Assembly (NCBI GenBank): GCA_902774035.1
Contig: CACYHA010000006.1
Span: forward strand, 202,779-248,977
Direction of reading: 5' to 3'
Source of the DNA: Oscillospiraceae bacterium
Lineage (GTDB): Bacteria > Bacillota > Clostridia > Oscillospirales > Acutalibacteraceae
Length of the DNA stretch: 46,199 nucleotides
The notes beneath the pieces are model-generated. The model was not told the DNA's origin, did no database searches, and saw only the letters and a list, made by a program, of their open reading frames with translations. Below are positions 1 through 7,740 of this stretch, piece after piece. How positions within the stretch are numbered: the first letter of the stretch is position 1; the number at the start of each line of letters is the position of its first letter. The position numbers and the translations under genes are program-made.

Positions 1-300
1 GACGGCAGGATCGTTTTCAAATGCCATTCCTGGCTGCTCTATCCGGAACACCGGCTGTTCTTGCCGAAGGGATCGAACATCCTGCGCTTTCTGGATGACT
101 TTGAGATCGTCTCATGGGTGGAAAAGGACAGCTTTGACGACGCGTGGCGCGTTTTCGGAAGATACGCTGCCCTTCCGCCCGAGCAGCTGCCGCGCGACAC
201 ATCGCTGCGCAGAGCCTTCGCCGACCGGCTCGCCTCCGGCGGAAAAACCGGCTGCGGCTGCGGGATAATCGTCTTTGACGGGGAAAAGATCGTCCGCTGA
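1..300 (+). CDS. C-terminal part of acyltransferase-domain protein (GNAT_C-like)
   Basis: The frame is open from the first base of the window and stops at TGA 298-300, so only the last 99 residues are present. It contains CHSWLLYPEHRLFLP followed by SNILRFLDDFEIV and DTSLRRAFADRLASG, the succession I associate with the C-terminal GNAT-like half of the bacterial 'acyltransferase domain-containing' family (NAT_N plus GNAT_C). Members are presumed N-acyltransferases of unknown substrate. The end is natural: a normal stop followed by a 65-bp gap before the convergent next gene. Start, promoter and N-terminal domain lie outside the window. Family assignment is from remembered sequence pattern, not a search. 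Confidence 0.6.
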   Translation, partial: DGRIVFKCHSWLLYPEHRLFLPKGSNILRFLDDFEIVSWVEKDSFDDAWRVFGRYAALPPEQLPRDTSLRRAFADRLASGGKTGCGCGIIVFDGEKIVR

Positions 301-365
301 ACGCACAGCGAACGACCGAAAAAGCCGGGACCGCGCAGTCATAGGCTTCGCCGGCGGCGAACAGG

Positions 366-1104
366 TCATTCTCCGCAAAGAAGATTGCTTGTCACGTAGT
401 CGACCTGTTTTGCGCAAACTACGGCGAGGTCAAACTTTTTATTTACGGTCCAAACGTTCACAGTCAGGCCTTTTCGGTGGAAAGAATCGACGAGGCGGCG
501 TGTCAGGATCGTCTGGCGGACGTCGATGTTGATCTTTTCCTCAAGGCAGCGTTCAAAAACAGGGTCATTTCTTTTTTCCGACAGGTACTGGAGATCTATC
601 GACTCGTCGGCTTCCCTGACGAACAGCAGCGGCTCAAGGTAAAATGAAATGATCGAAATGTTTTTTCTGTCATAGTATTTGTCCACAAGGTCAAGTATAC
701 GGCGGATGTTTTCGCGGCTGAACGTCTCTTTCAGTTCGATGACGGCTGTCTTTCCACCGTTTTTGCATATTTTCAGATAATCCTCAAAAAGGCAGACTCT
801 GACCTCGGAGTCCGTCTTTTTGTTTAAAAGGGGCACGGCCGTCAACTCCTCGAACGTGGCGGAAGAGACGGTTTTTTGCCGTTTCCCTGACGTCCGTTTC
901 AACACCGTAAAAGCTCATTTTAGCCGCAGCCTTGAACGCCTCGGCTGTGTTGTCGACGTAACGGTCGCTGTATCCGCGGTGCGCGACATAGCGTACTTCC
1001 GACTTCGGAACAAGGATGACTGTCGCGCCGACGGCGATCAGCAGAGCTGCAAAGATGCAGATGACGGTAAGGATGATTCTGAAAGCTCTCTTTTTTGTTT
1101 TCAT
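366..1104 (-). pseudogene. Broken glycerophosphodiester phosphodiesterase (internal deletion plus frameshift)
   Basis: Two overlapping minus-strand frames together make one GDPD protein. The first (ATG at 1104) has an N-terminal membrane helix (residues about 8-30) and then YVAHRGYSDRYVDNTAEAF and GVETDVRET, the HRG and ETDV motifs of glycerophosphodiester phosphodiesterases. It then leaves frame. The second frame resumes at about 880 with ATFEELTAVPLLNK and continues through CLFEDYLKICKNGGKTAVIELK to the natural C-terminus (stop 366-368). The segment that normally carries the catalytic HD motif between TADG and the ATFEEL helix is missing, about 15-20 residues. Loss of a core catalytic histidine with a frameshift makes this a pseudogene unless it is an assembly error at the A-rich stretch near 885-890. 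An intact enzyme would release glycerol-3-phosphate from glycerophosphodiesters. Confidence 0.75.
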
Positions 1105-1135
1105 ACTCTATTTCTCCGCTTTCTCTTTATTCTCT

Positions 1136-2479
1136 TTATTCGGTGATCCTGAGGCTGCCCACATTCAGGAAAGCCCCGTCCGACTCTCCTTTTGCCTCCC
1201 AACGGACGAGCAGACCTTCCTCATTCGATATCGACAGACCGACGATATACTCCCCAGGAAGCGCATCTTCCGGCAGTTTTACGCAAAACGTCTCGCTGAC
1301 CGGTCCCGGCAGCCATTTACGCACGTCGACGCCTGTGTCAAAGACGAACTCACGCCCGCCGCTTTTCAGCCGGAGGCGAAGCGGCACGGCGTTGTAAATC
1401 GGCGCCACCCCGACGTTTTCCGCTTCAAGGGAGAACATGAGCGTTTCCCCGGCCCGCGCCCTCGATGGATACTCAAACGCACGCGGCACAAAATGATATC
1501 CCATTTTCCCGACCCAGCGCTCCACCTTGTCCCGCCATTTTTCCGGTATCGGGAAGGACTTGGCGTTGAAGGTGCTCGCGTTCCAGGCCAGAGTTTTTTC
1601 GATCATCTCGTCAATATCCCAGCCCTTGCGTTCCCATTCGCCGAGCCACCAGAAGCTCTCGAACGAGACCGGCGCCTTTTTCCAGAGCTCCCCGAGAGTA
1701 TCAACGGCGTTCGGATATTTGACGGTCATATGATGCGGCTCCCCGACGCCGTCGCCGCGCCAGCCGCACGGCGTGCTGCCGCAGGCATAGGTGATGAGCC
1801 ACGGCGCCGCGACCTGACCGATAAGGCGAGTGTTTTTGAACGAGGAGGTGTAAACGTCCATGAGTTCCTCGAGCGCGGCGCGCGGATAATCCCCGACGCG
1901 GTGTCCCTCGCCCCACGCTCCGGTGATGGAGATGTCCATCACGTCAAGGATCGGGTCGCCGTCGAACCGCCGGGCGAGCTCAGCGACGGCTTCGCCGAAG
2001 AGGCGGAGATAAGCCGGGTCCGCCGGCGAGTCCTTCACCCTCATGCCGTCCGGCCTCTCCGGGCAAGGCATAAGCTTTTTCAGCCACGCCGGCACGTCGT
2101 CCCTCGCCCGCGTGCTGTGCGGCATAAGGCGCAGCATGACCGTCTGTTCCTTTTCTTTCGCCCTCGCAAGGATGTTTTCTATGACTGTGAAGTCGTACTC
2201 CCCGCGCTCCGGTTCAACGTCCTTCCACGGCAGACGGATGTACGCTACAGCAGCGGCAGGGTAAAAGCCTTGGCCGTTCCCGCCCCGGCCGATCTCATCG
2301 CCGACGGGATAGCACTCCGTCGCCTCGGTCTCGATCATTTTTTTTGCCGGGTCGACGATCAGATCGTCAAAGAGCGGGTCGTCCCGGAACATCTGATAAC
2401 TTGTAAAGCCGATAAACGGGTTGTTTACGGGCTTGTCCGAACGTTCAAAAATAGTTTTTTTGTCGGGTATTCTTTCCAT
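1136..2479 (-). CDS. DUF4832-type putative glycoside hydrolase
   Basis: A cytosolic protein of 447 residues (no signal peptide seen). An upstream in-frame start exists at 2545, but the ATG at 2479 has GGAGGA seven bases ahead, so I chose it. The N-terminal half contains YIRLPWKDVEPERGEYDF and ENILARAKEKEQTVMLRLMP, the opening strands of a (beta/alpha)8 barrel as in GH42/GH5-like enzymes. DISITGAWGEGH and VSFESFWWLGEW supply glutamates well placed to be acid/base and nucleophile. The last 120 residues (FSLEAENVGVAPIYN, KLPEDALPGEYIVGL) form an Ig-like beta domain, matching the DUF4832 arrangement. Substrate cannot be told. It is monocistronic, with the broken GDPD gene downstream. Confidence 0.7.
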   Translation of the reverse strand: MERIPDKKTIFERSDKPVNNPFIGFTSYQMFRDDPLFDDLIVDPAKKMIETEATECYPVGDEIGRGGNGQGFYPAAAVAYIRLPWKDVEPERGEYDFTVIENILARAKEKEQTVMLRLMPHSTRARDDVPAWLKKLMPCPERPDGMRVKDSPADPAYLRLFGEAVAELARRFDGDPILDVMDISITGAWGEGHRVGDYPRAALEELMDVYTSSFKNTRLIGQVAAPWLITYACGSTPCGWRGDGVGEPHHMTVKYPNAVDTLGELWKKAPVSFESFWWLGEWERKGWDIDEMIEKTLAWNASTFNAKSFPIPEKWRDKVERWVGKMGYHFVPRAFEYPSRARAGETLMFSLEAENVGVAPIYNAVPLRLRLKSGGREFVFDTGVDVRKWLPGPVSETFCVKLPEDALPGEYIVGLSISNEEGLLVRWEAKGESDGAFLNVGSLRITE

Positions 2480-2633
2480 GATGCTTCCTCCCCCGGCCGG
2501 CTGCCGCGCACAACGCGTCAACCGCTCTTTTAATGATAATAGCACACATTCAACGGTCAGTCAACAATCTTTTTGGGCTAACAAAAAATGATGCGATTTT
2601 AGAAAAACATCGTTCGCTTTTTTAGAAAGCAAA

Positions 2634-2800
2634 AATGCCGAAAACCCGCATAAAATCTGGGGATTTCGGCATTTGACTGGTGGCACCCCCCCTGGGGGAA
2701 TTATCCGGCGCTGCCGCGCCTATCGCCTCGCTGCGCTCGTTGCCGCGTCGGCGAAAACAGTCCGTCGGACTGTTTCCTTCCGCATCCTGCGGATGCTCCC
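2634..2800. repeat. Cluster of palindromes (REP-like)
   Basis: Inverted repeats succeed each other in a stretch without a credible gene: AATGCCGAAA (2634) pairs with TTTCGGCATT (2664); a C-run pairs with a G-run at about 2686-2698; AAACAGTCCG/CGGACTGTTT at about 2755-2776 is a near-perfect palindrome; GCATCC-tgc-GGATGC lies at about 2782-2796. The arrangement resembles repetitive extragenic palindromes. An alternative is a transcription terminator set for the DUF4832 region, but no run of T follows. Confidence 0.55.
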
Positions 2801-2805
2801 TCCTT

Positions 2806-2887
2806 GTTCGATTCCCGGCGGCGCAGCGAATATAAAGCACTGGCCGAACGGAAGGGAAAAACGGTGGTGGAAATATCTGACGGCTAG
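2806..2887 (+). pseudogene. 3' remnant of a SLOG/DUF1273-like gene
   Basis: Bases 2816-2887 encode, across one missing base near 2840, GGAANIK followed by ALAERKGKTVVEIS and a stop. The intact SLOG-like protein at 18770-19207 ends GGAAKFKDLAERKGKTVVGVLK, and the nucleotide match is also clear (CTGGCCGAACGGAA in both). This is therefore the last quarter of a paralogous gene whose 5' part has been replaced by the palindromes to its left. Confidence 0.65.
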
Positions 2888-2978
2888 TCGTTGTCTTAAC
2901 ACATATAAATAGTCAAGTATGATTGACTAAATCGTACTTGACAAAACAACCACAGACTTTTTCGAAATGTGGTTGTAT

Positions 2979-3146
2979 TCATGATTCAGACTTGTCAATT
3001 GCTTTGCTTAGCATGGCGTCAAATGCATTCAGGGTTATACCGGTTTTGCCATCCATCCGATCCTGTTCAACTGTAAGTAGTTTTTCTTGAAGTGCAAGCA
3101 TTCTTTCTCTACAGTCAGAGCTTTCGCAACTGTTTTTTCTTTTCAT
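2979..3146 (-). CDS. Truncated Phd/YefM-like antitoxin fragment, coupled to HIRAN gene
   Basis: A 55-residue frame whose ATG (3144-3146) overlaps the stop of the HIRAN gene by one base (TAATG). From residue 13 it reads REKMLALQ-like sequence (RERMLALQEKLL, EQDRMDGKTGITL, AFDAMLS), closely matching the C-terminal half of the intact antitoxin at 17968-18231 (REKMLALRERLL, EEDRLAGRTGVSL, AFEAMLN). The N-terminal DNA-binding half is absent, as is any toxin downstream. It is either a relic joined by recombination to the HIRAN gene or a short protein still translated by coupling. A hairpin (AACCACA/TGTGGTT, about 2950-2975) follows its stop. Confidence 0.6.
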   Translation of the reverse strand: MKRKNSCESSDCRERMLALQEKLLTVEQDRMDGKTGITLNAFDAMLSKAIDKSES

Positions 3147-3592
3147 TATCCCTCCATATACACCGAAAACGGAACGCGGAAGTTCTCGGTCGGTGTCGGG
3201 TCGTTTCTGGGGTCATCTTCGTCGTCCTCATCGTCATCCGGCAGCTCATCCACATAAGCGTGGAACACCTTGCCGATATCCATCAGGCGTGCAATCGTCT
3301 CATTCTTGTAACGTGTGATATAGCCAAGCTCTTTTCCTTCTGTCGTGCAGACCATGATCGCCCAGCGGTCGTGGTCGTTGTTCGGGTCGCGGAAGAGTTT
3401 GAGTTCTGTGCCGGGAGTCAGCGATTGCAGCAATTCACGGCCTTCGTCGCTGTTGCGGTCCACATGAAACTGCAGACCGGCGATCCCGGTTTGCAGCACG
3501 AGCAGCATCTGCCCCTTCTGGCGGAAGGCGTCGCGGTTGAAATAGCCCGCGCGCAAAAGCGCGGGCTGTTCCTGCTTGAGATACTCAGCCAT
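3146..3592 (-). CDS. HIRAN-domain protein
   Basis: 148 residues. The central part, SLTPGTELKLFRDPNNDHDRW followed by IMVCTTEGKELGYITRYKN and IARLMDIGKVF, has the succession of a HIRAN domain: a strand, DPxNxxDxxAI, then GYIPxxxN and ARLMD. HIRAN domains bind single-stranded or 3'-end DNA in helicase proteins, and solo versions are common in Firmicutes accessory DNA. The C-terminus carries an acidic run (DDDEDDEDD). The start overlaps the stop of the truncated gene upstream (ATGGCTGA), and its own stop overlaps the next ATG, so it sits in the middle of a coupled three-gene unit. A distinct paralogue is at 20706-21104. Function of solo HIRAN proteins is not known. Confidence 0.75.
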   Translation of the reverse strand: MAEYLKQEQPALLRAGYFNRDAFRQKGQMLLVLQTGIAGLQFHVDRNSDEGRELLQSLTPGTELKLFRDPNNDHDRWAIMVCTTEGKELGYITRYKNETIARLMDIGKVFHAYVDELPDDDEDDEDDPRNDPTPTENFRVPFSVYMEG

Positions 3593-3744
3593 GGATCGTC
3601 CCCCTCAGAAGCTCGGTGATGGTGTCTTTGACCTGATTTGTTTCGATCTCGCACTGCTTTGCGCGCAACTTGAGGCTCATCATATATTCCTCCTGCTTTG
3701 CGGGGTCGTTCAGCACTTCCACCGCGTTGAACGGGAACCCGTTA
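3585..3744 (-). pseudogene. 5'-truncated gene upstream of HIRAN
   Basis: The frame FPFNAVEVLNDPAKQEEYMM...ITELLRGTIHG ends at TGA 3585-3587 overlapping the HIRAN start. Its beginning is cut off at about 3745, where a 0.2-kb repeat in the other orientation starts. A possible rescue start is ATG 3683, preceded by GGAGG, which would give a 32-residue helical peptide. The sequence itself is not a family I recognise; the helical C-terminus (LRAKQCEIETNQVKDTITELL) suggests a small coiled coil. Confidence 0.5.
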
Positions 3745-3950
3745 CTGATGACATTGACGAACGAGGATATTTTTATACTTGGTGTCCTAAAACTGGGCGA
3801 GCGGATGGGGATTCGTTGTGCAGATTGACGAAATATCCGAGGCCCACGGTGGGCATTCGGGAAGGCGACCAAGCATTTTTTCAGGCAATACATAAAAAGC
3901 AACCACGTTGTGAACGCGAAATTGAGGTGTTCATAACGTGGTTGCTTCTC
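3739..3950 (+). repeat. 0.2-kb dispersed repeat, copy 1, ending in 43-bp hairpin
   Basis: About 210 bp shared with 9795-10006. On the plus strand its first part encodes PLLMTLTNEDIFILGVLKLG followed by ERMGIRCAD and TGA (3826-3828). Its last part is a 43-bp hairpin (3901-3943) with arms AACCACGTTGTGAAC and GTTCATAACGTGGTT. The two copies differ at synonymous positions (NED/NDE, CAD/CAE), so the peptide was under coding selection: each copy is the 3' end of a gene plus its downstream hairpin. The parent gene is not in the window. Confidence 0.7.
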
Positions 3951-3983
3951 GTTTTTACAAAAAGGAAGTAAAAAACTCAAAAA

Positions 3984-4077
3984 TCGTTTTGAATTTTTTT
4001 AGATTTGTTTTGAACAAGCAAAAATCGTTTTGAAAAACTTGACAAGCGTTTTGAAAAACAGTATGATCTGTTTAGAA
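3984..4077 (+). promoter_or_regulatory. Sigma-A promoter inside five phased direct repeats
   Basis: A 10-bp element of the form TCGTTTTGAA occurs at 3984, 4005, 4025, 4046 and, degenerate, at about 4067, i.e. every 20-21 bp (two helical turns). A near-consensus promoter is embedded: -35 TTGACA 4039-4044, 17-bp spacer, -10 TATGAT 4062-4067. Sites three to five lie over the -35, spacer and -10. Ten-bp direct repeats at 21-bp period are the geometry used by LytTR- and OmpR-type regulators, but no such regulator is encoded here. The gene it now drives is the broken MBL-fold gene. Confidence 0.65.
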
Positions 4078-4115
4078 AAACAAAGGAGTTTGTCAGCAAA
4101 AAAGCGGATAGCTAT

Positions 4116-4487
4116 ATGAAGTTGCTGTTTCTCGGCACCTCGCACGGCGTGCCGGAAAAAGAGCGCCGTTGTTCGTCCTTCCTTTTGGATGTCGGCGGCA
4201 GCTAATACGTCATTAACATGGGCACGCAGACGATCGAAGACCTGTGCCGCCCGGACGTGGATTTTCCGCAGATCGCGTTTGAAAAAGAACTGGATCTGAT
4301 CGTCTGCGAGCTGGCGCATTCTTCGCCGAAGGCGTGCATCGCCGCATTCGACCGTACAAAGGCGAAACGGGTTTTGCACACGCATATCAATGATCGCCGC
4401 TGAGCTGAGGCGCTTTCTGCGCAGTTGAATATACCGTACAAGTACCAATATGGCGCTGCCTATGACGGCATGGAGCTTATGCTGTAA
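4116..4487 (+). pseudogene. Decayed MBL-fold metallohydrolase
   Basis: ATG 4116 opens MKLLFLGTSHGVPEKERRCS, the typical first strand of a small MBL-fold hydrolase. A TAA stop follows at 4203-4205, in frame with the continuing YVINMGTQTIEDLC. The frame then jumps directly from DVDFPQIA to FEKELDLIVCELAHSSP, so the central part carrying the HxHxDH zinc motif is deleted. RAKRVLHTHI-like sequence (KAKRVLHTHIND) follows, then a frameshift, and the C-terminus YGAAYDGMELML with TAA 4485-4487 is in another frame. Three independent lesions make it non-functional, although the promoter is still near consensus. Confidence 0.8.
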
Positions 4488-4578
4488 GAGAAACCCATGG
4501 AAAAGAAGAACCGGCAAAGCTGCACAACAAGTACAGCGGTTAATTACTGCGACTTAAGAACATAAAATCGGAGGTATT

Positions 4579-7185
4579 ATGATGAACCGAACAAAACGAA
4601 TCCTTGCCCTGGTTTTGGCTTTGCTTCTCTGCTTGGGCTGCTGCGTGACTGCTTTTGGCACCGAAAAAAGCGCTGAGCCCACCGAGCCGCTGCAAAACGT
4701 GCCGACACAGAACGTCAAGATTACGTCCGGCTTTTGGCGCGACTACCAGCGCCTGACGATCTGTGAGATCATTCCGGCCGCGATCGCCAATGTGGAAAAG
4801 GGCACGGGCGGCATGCCGAATATCATCAACGCCGCAAAGCTGCACCGCGGCGAAGCGCACGGCGGCTTTTCCGGCGCGCTCTATGTGGATTCCGACGTCC
4901 ACAAGGTACTGGAATCCATGTGCTATGCGCTGACCGTCGATCCGATGGGGGATTCCGTGGTCCTTTCCGCACAGCGGCAGATCCGTGAAAAGTTGGAGGA
5001 ATGGATCCCCTATTACCTTGACGCGCAGGACGAGAACGGCTATTTCGACACCTACTATATTCTGCAGTCGGGACTGACGAAGTATTCCGACGTGAACAAC
5101 CATGAACTGTACTGCATGGGGCACTTCATCGAAGCGGCGCTTGCGCATTACGCCTGCACAGACGGCGCGGATGCCCGACTGCTGGTAGAAGCGATCCGTG
5201 TGGCGGATCACCTTGCGGCGACCTTCGGCACGGGCGCCGGACAGCGCAAACAGATCCCCGGCCATCAGGAGATCGAACTTGCGCTGCTCAAGCTGGCGCT
5301 GCTTTGTCAAACTCTTGGCACAAATTACGCCGAAAAGGCACAGGCCTACAGCAAGCTTGCGGCGTTCTTCCTCGATACGCGCGGCGATTACGCCGGCCGC
5401 GCCGTGGATTGCGGCGCGTGGATCCATTGGCAGGATCATCTGCCGGTCGCCGAACAGACCGAAGCCGTCGGCCATGCGGTGCGCGCGCAGTATATGTATA
5501 CCGCAATGGCGGAGCTTTCGTGCGTGAATCCGACCCGGCGCGCGCTCTATGAAAACGCGCTTGCCGCCCTTTGGAACGATGTGACCCATACCAAGCAGTA
5601 TGTCACCGGCGGCGTCGGTCACTCCGACCACATGGAGGGCTTTTCCGCTTCCTATGACCTGCCGAACGACAAGTCCTACTGCGAAACCTGTGCAGGCATT
5701 GCGAACATGCTTTGGAACCGCGCCATGAGCAAGCTCGACCCCAACAGCGTTTATGCCGGCCAGATCGAGACCGATCTCTATAACGCGGTGCTCGGCTGCG
5801 TGAACTTCGACGGCAACGCGTTCTTTTATCAAAACTATCTTGCCACCGACACAGGACTGACGCGCAGCACATGGTACGGCACAGCCTGCTGCCCGCCGAA
5901 CCTCACGCGCACCCTGCTTTCCCTCGGCAGCTATCTCTACAACATCAGCGACACGGCGCTCTATGTCAATCAGTATATCTCCAACGAAGCGCAGGTCGCT
6001 TTCGGCGGCACGCCGGTCAAGGTGACGATGTACAGCGACTTCCCGAACAAAGGCAGCGGCAGCCTGACGCTTTCCATGGAGGAAGCCGCAGATTTCACGC
6101 TGCATCTTCGCATGCCCTCCTGGGCGGATTCCCATTCGATCAAGGTGAACGGGGAACGGCTGCGGTTGTCTGCGGACGAAAACGGTTGGCTTTCGCTCGC
6201 CGGACCGTGGCAGAACGGCGACACGGTCGAATTCGATTTTTCCACGCCCGTGCAGTTTGTAAAAACGCCGGAACAAGTCACAACGAACATCGGTTATGCC
6301 GCCGTACGGCGCGGCCCGCTGATCTATTGCGCCGAAGCGGCGGACAACAACTTCAAGACCGCATTTTCCGTGATTGACGAAACCGCCGAAGCGACCCTTG
6401 TCTGGACAGATTCTCTGGACGGCAAGGCCGACCCCTACGGCGTGCGCGATCTCTATCAGATCAGGATCCCCGGCAGTCAGCAGAATCAAGCCGGCACGCT
6501 CCCGGTCACCTGGACGCTGGTTCCGTTTTATGCCCGCTGCAACCGCGCAAAGGGCGCAATGAACGTCTTCCTTCCGGTGGCGTTCCGGGCGCACGAACTG
6601 CATCAATATGCAACGCCGTCCGCGTCCTATACCTATCCCGGCGACTCGCCTTTGCATCTCAACGACGGCAGCAACAGCCCCGCCAACCGCTGGACCAGCT
6701 ACAACTACGGCAACATTCTGCAGGACCCCTGGGTGCAATATGACTTTGATGCGCCGGTCGAACTTGGCGGCTGCGAGATCTGGTGGTACGACGATCAGGG
6801 CGGCGTGCAGCTGCCGGACGGCTTTGAGATTTATTACAAAAGCGGCCCGGCCGATTTCTTTGCCCCCGTGCAGCACGACGGCGTTTATACCTGTGACCGC
6901 GCAGACACGTTCCAGACCTATACGTTTGCCCCGGTCAGCGTGACAACGCTGCGTCTGGTCTTCCACGTCAGCAAAGCCTCCGCAGGCATTGTGGAATGGA
7001 AGCTCCTGCGGCCGCGGGAGGTGCCGACCGACGAGCCGACGAATCCAACAGAACCAACGACAAAACCCACGACGCAGCCGGACATACCGCAGCAAAACGG
7101 GTCGAACAGGAACTTCTTTGACCGCCTGCTTGACTGGTGGCACACTGTGATTCAGTGGTTCAAAAACCTGTTTTCGTTCAAATAG
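4579..7185 (+). CDS. Secreted GH127-like beta-L-arabinofuranosidase with discoidin-like domain
   Basis: 868 residues. A signal peptide (residues 1 to about 27) precedes the DUF1680/GH127 (alpha/alpha)6 barrel. YVTGGVG is followed by E353; CETCA gives E369 and C371; ACCPPNLTR gives C437 and C438. These correspond to the catalytic glutamate and the Zn-binding Glu/Cys/Cys-Cys set of HypBA1 (E322, E338, C340, C417, C418), so the enzyme should be active on terminal beta-L-arabinofuranose of plant glycans. A beta-sandwich follows to about 670, then an F5/8-type C domain (about 680-810; WVQYDFDAPVELGG, TLRLVFHVSKAS). After a Thr/Pro linker comes an amphipathic tail (FFDRLLDWWHTVIQWFKNLF) that may associate with the membrane. 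RBS GGAGG lies 5' of the first of two ATGs. A 43-bp hairpin follows the stop. Confidence 0.85.
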   Translation: MMNRTKRILALVLALLLCLGCCVTAFGTEKSAEPTEPLQNVPTQNVKITSGFWRDYQRLTICEIIPAAIANVEKGTGGMPNIINAAKLHRGEAHGGFSGALYVDSDVHKVLESMCYALTVDPMGDSVVLSAQRQIREKLEEWIPYYLDAQDENGYFDTYYILQSGLTKYSDVNNHELYCMGHFIEAALAHYACTDGADARLLVEAIRVADHLAATFGTGAGQRKQIPGHQEIELALLKLALLCQTLGTNYAEKAQAYSKLAAFFLDTRGDYAGRAVDCGAWIHWQDHLPVAEQTEAVGHAVRAQYMYTAMAELSCVNPTRRALYENALAALWNDVTHTKQYVTGGVGHSDHMEGFSASYDLPNDKSYCETCAGIANMLWNRAMSKLDPNSVYAGQIETDLYNAVLGCVNFDGNAFFYQNYLATDTGLTRSTWYGTACCPPNLTRTLLSLGSYLYNISDTALYVNQYISNEAQVAFGGTPVKVTMYSDFPNKGSGSLTLSMEEAADFTLHLRMPSWADSHSIKVNGERLRLSADENGWLSLAGPWQNGDTVEFDFSTPVQFVKTPEQVTTNIGYAAVRRGPLIYCAEAADNNFKTAFSVIDETAEATLVWTDSLDGKADPYGVRDLYQIRIPGSQQNQAGTLPVTWTLVPFYARCNRAKGAMNVFLPVAFRAHELHQYATPSASYTYPGDSPLHLNDGSNSPANRWTSYNYGNILQDPWVQYDFDAPVELGGCEIWWYDDQGGVQLPDGFEIYYKSGPADFFAPVQHDGVYTCDRADTFQTYTFAPVSVTTLRLVFHVSKASAGIVEWKLLRPREVPTDEPTNPTEPTTKPTTQPDIPQQNGSNRNFFDRLLDWWHTVIQWFKNLFSFK

Positions 7186-7198
7186 TGCATAGAGAAGC

Positions 7199-7241
7199 AA
7201 CCACGTTATGAACGCGAAAATGCGGGGTTCATAACGTGGTT
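7199..7241 (+). repeat. 43-bp hairpin, third copy
   Basis: Arms AACCACGTTATGAAC and GTTCATAACGTGGTT flank a 13-base loop. The same hairpin ends the two 0.2-kb repeats (3901-3943 and 9961-10003). Here it stands alone between the convergent GH127 and SWIM genes. It lacks a T-run, so it is better described as a repetitive palindrome that may act as a bidirectional terminator or mRNA 3' stabiliser. Confidence 0.75.
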
Positions 7242-7246
7242 GTTGG

Positions 7247-7705
7247 TTAGTATTCATCCAGATGTTCTCGAATAAAGCGATCGAATTGCCATTCGGGGCC
7301 TTCAAACAACGTTTGCAGCAATGCTTGCCGCAAGTCTTCCTTGGTCATTTTTGAAACATAATCAATCAGCAAGTTTTCTACCCGCTCTTGTTCGCGTTCT
7401 GCCTCTTCTTCTGCTTCGATGACTTCCCGATAGTAGCGATCTGCTTCTTTTGGGAACGCTTGAAAATAAACCGCGACTTTATGCTTGCAAATAATCCGTT
7501 TCCCGTTAGCGTGAGGACAATCGCATTGGGAACTGCGAGGATGCGCCAAGTCTATGATTACAAGATATGGCGTTGATTTTGTGCCGGAAACCAATCCCTC
7601 GAAACGATTGTTGTCGATCTTTTTGCATTCTTTTACTTTTTTCGCTTTGTAGTATTCATAGCCGCGCCAAGCGGAAGCATAACTGGCAAGGTCAAGTAAG
7701 CTCAT
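7247..7705 (-). CDS. SWIM zinc-finger protein
   Basis: 152 residues. SSQCDCPHANGKRIICKHKVA is the CxCxnCxH SWIM zinc finger (residues about 58-78), preceded by the strands that normally lead into it (FEGLVSGTKSTPYLVIID). The C-terminal half is a charged helix (EAEEEAEREQERVENLL) and a conserved-looking tail. SWIM domains bind DNA or protein; solo SWIM proteins are often found beside SNF2 helicases or mobile DNA, but no partner is adjacent here. An RBS (AAGGAA) precedes the ATG. Role unknown. Confidence 0.8.
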   Translation of the reverse strand: MSLLDLASYASAWRGYEYYKAKKVKECKKIDNNRFEGLVSGTKSTPYLVIIDLAHPRSSQCDCPHANGKRIICKHKVAVYFQAFPKEADRYYREVIEAEEEAEREQERVENLLIDYVSKMTKEDLRQALLQTLFEGPEWQFDRFIREHLDEY

Positions 7706-7740
7706 ATGTTCCTTTCCTTATTTAACAAAATAATGGGCTA

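Noticed and set aside
1016-2533. 505-codon plus-strand frame opposite the DUF4832 gene
   Set aside because: Shadow frame; composition not protein-like and the opposite strand has RBS and domain.
3739-3950. Insertion sequence
   Set aside because: No transposase, terminal inverted repeats or target duplication visible; only a gene tail plus hairpin.
4540-7305. 921-codon minus-strand frame opposite the GH127 gene
   Set aside because: Arg/Val/Gly-rich shadow of a GC-rich gene with signal peptide, catalytic motifs and RBS on the plus strand; no RBS or motif of its own.
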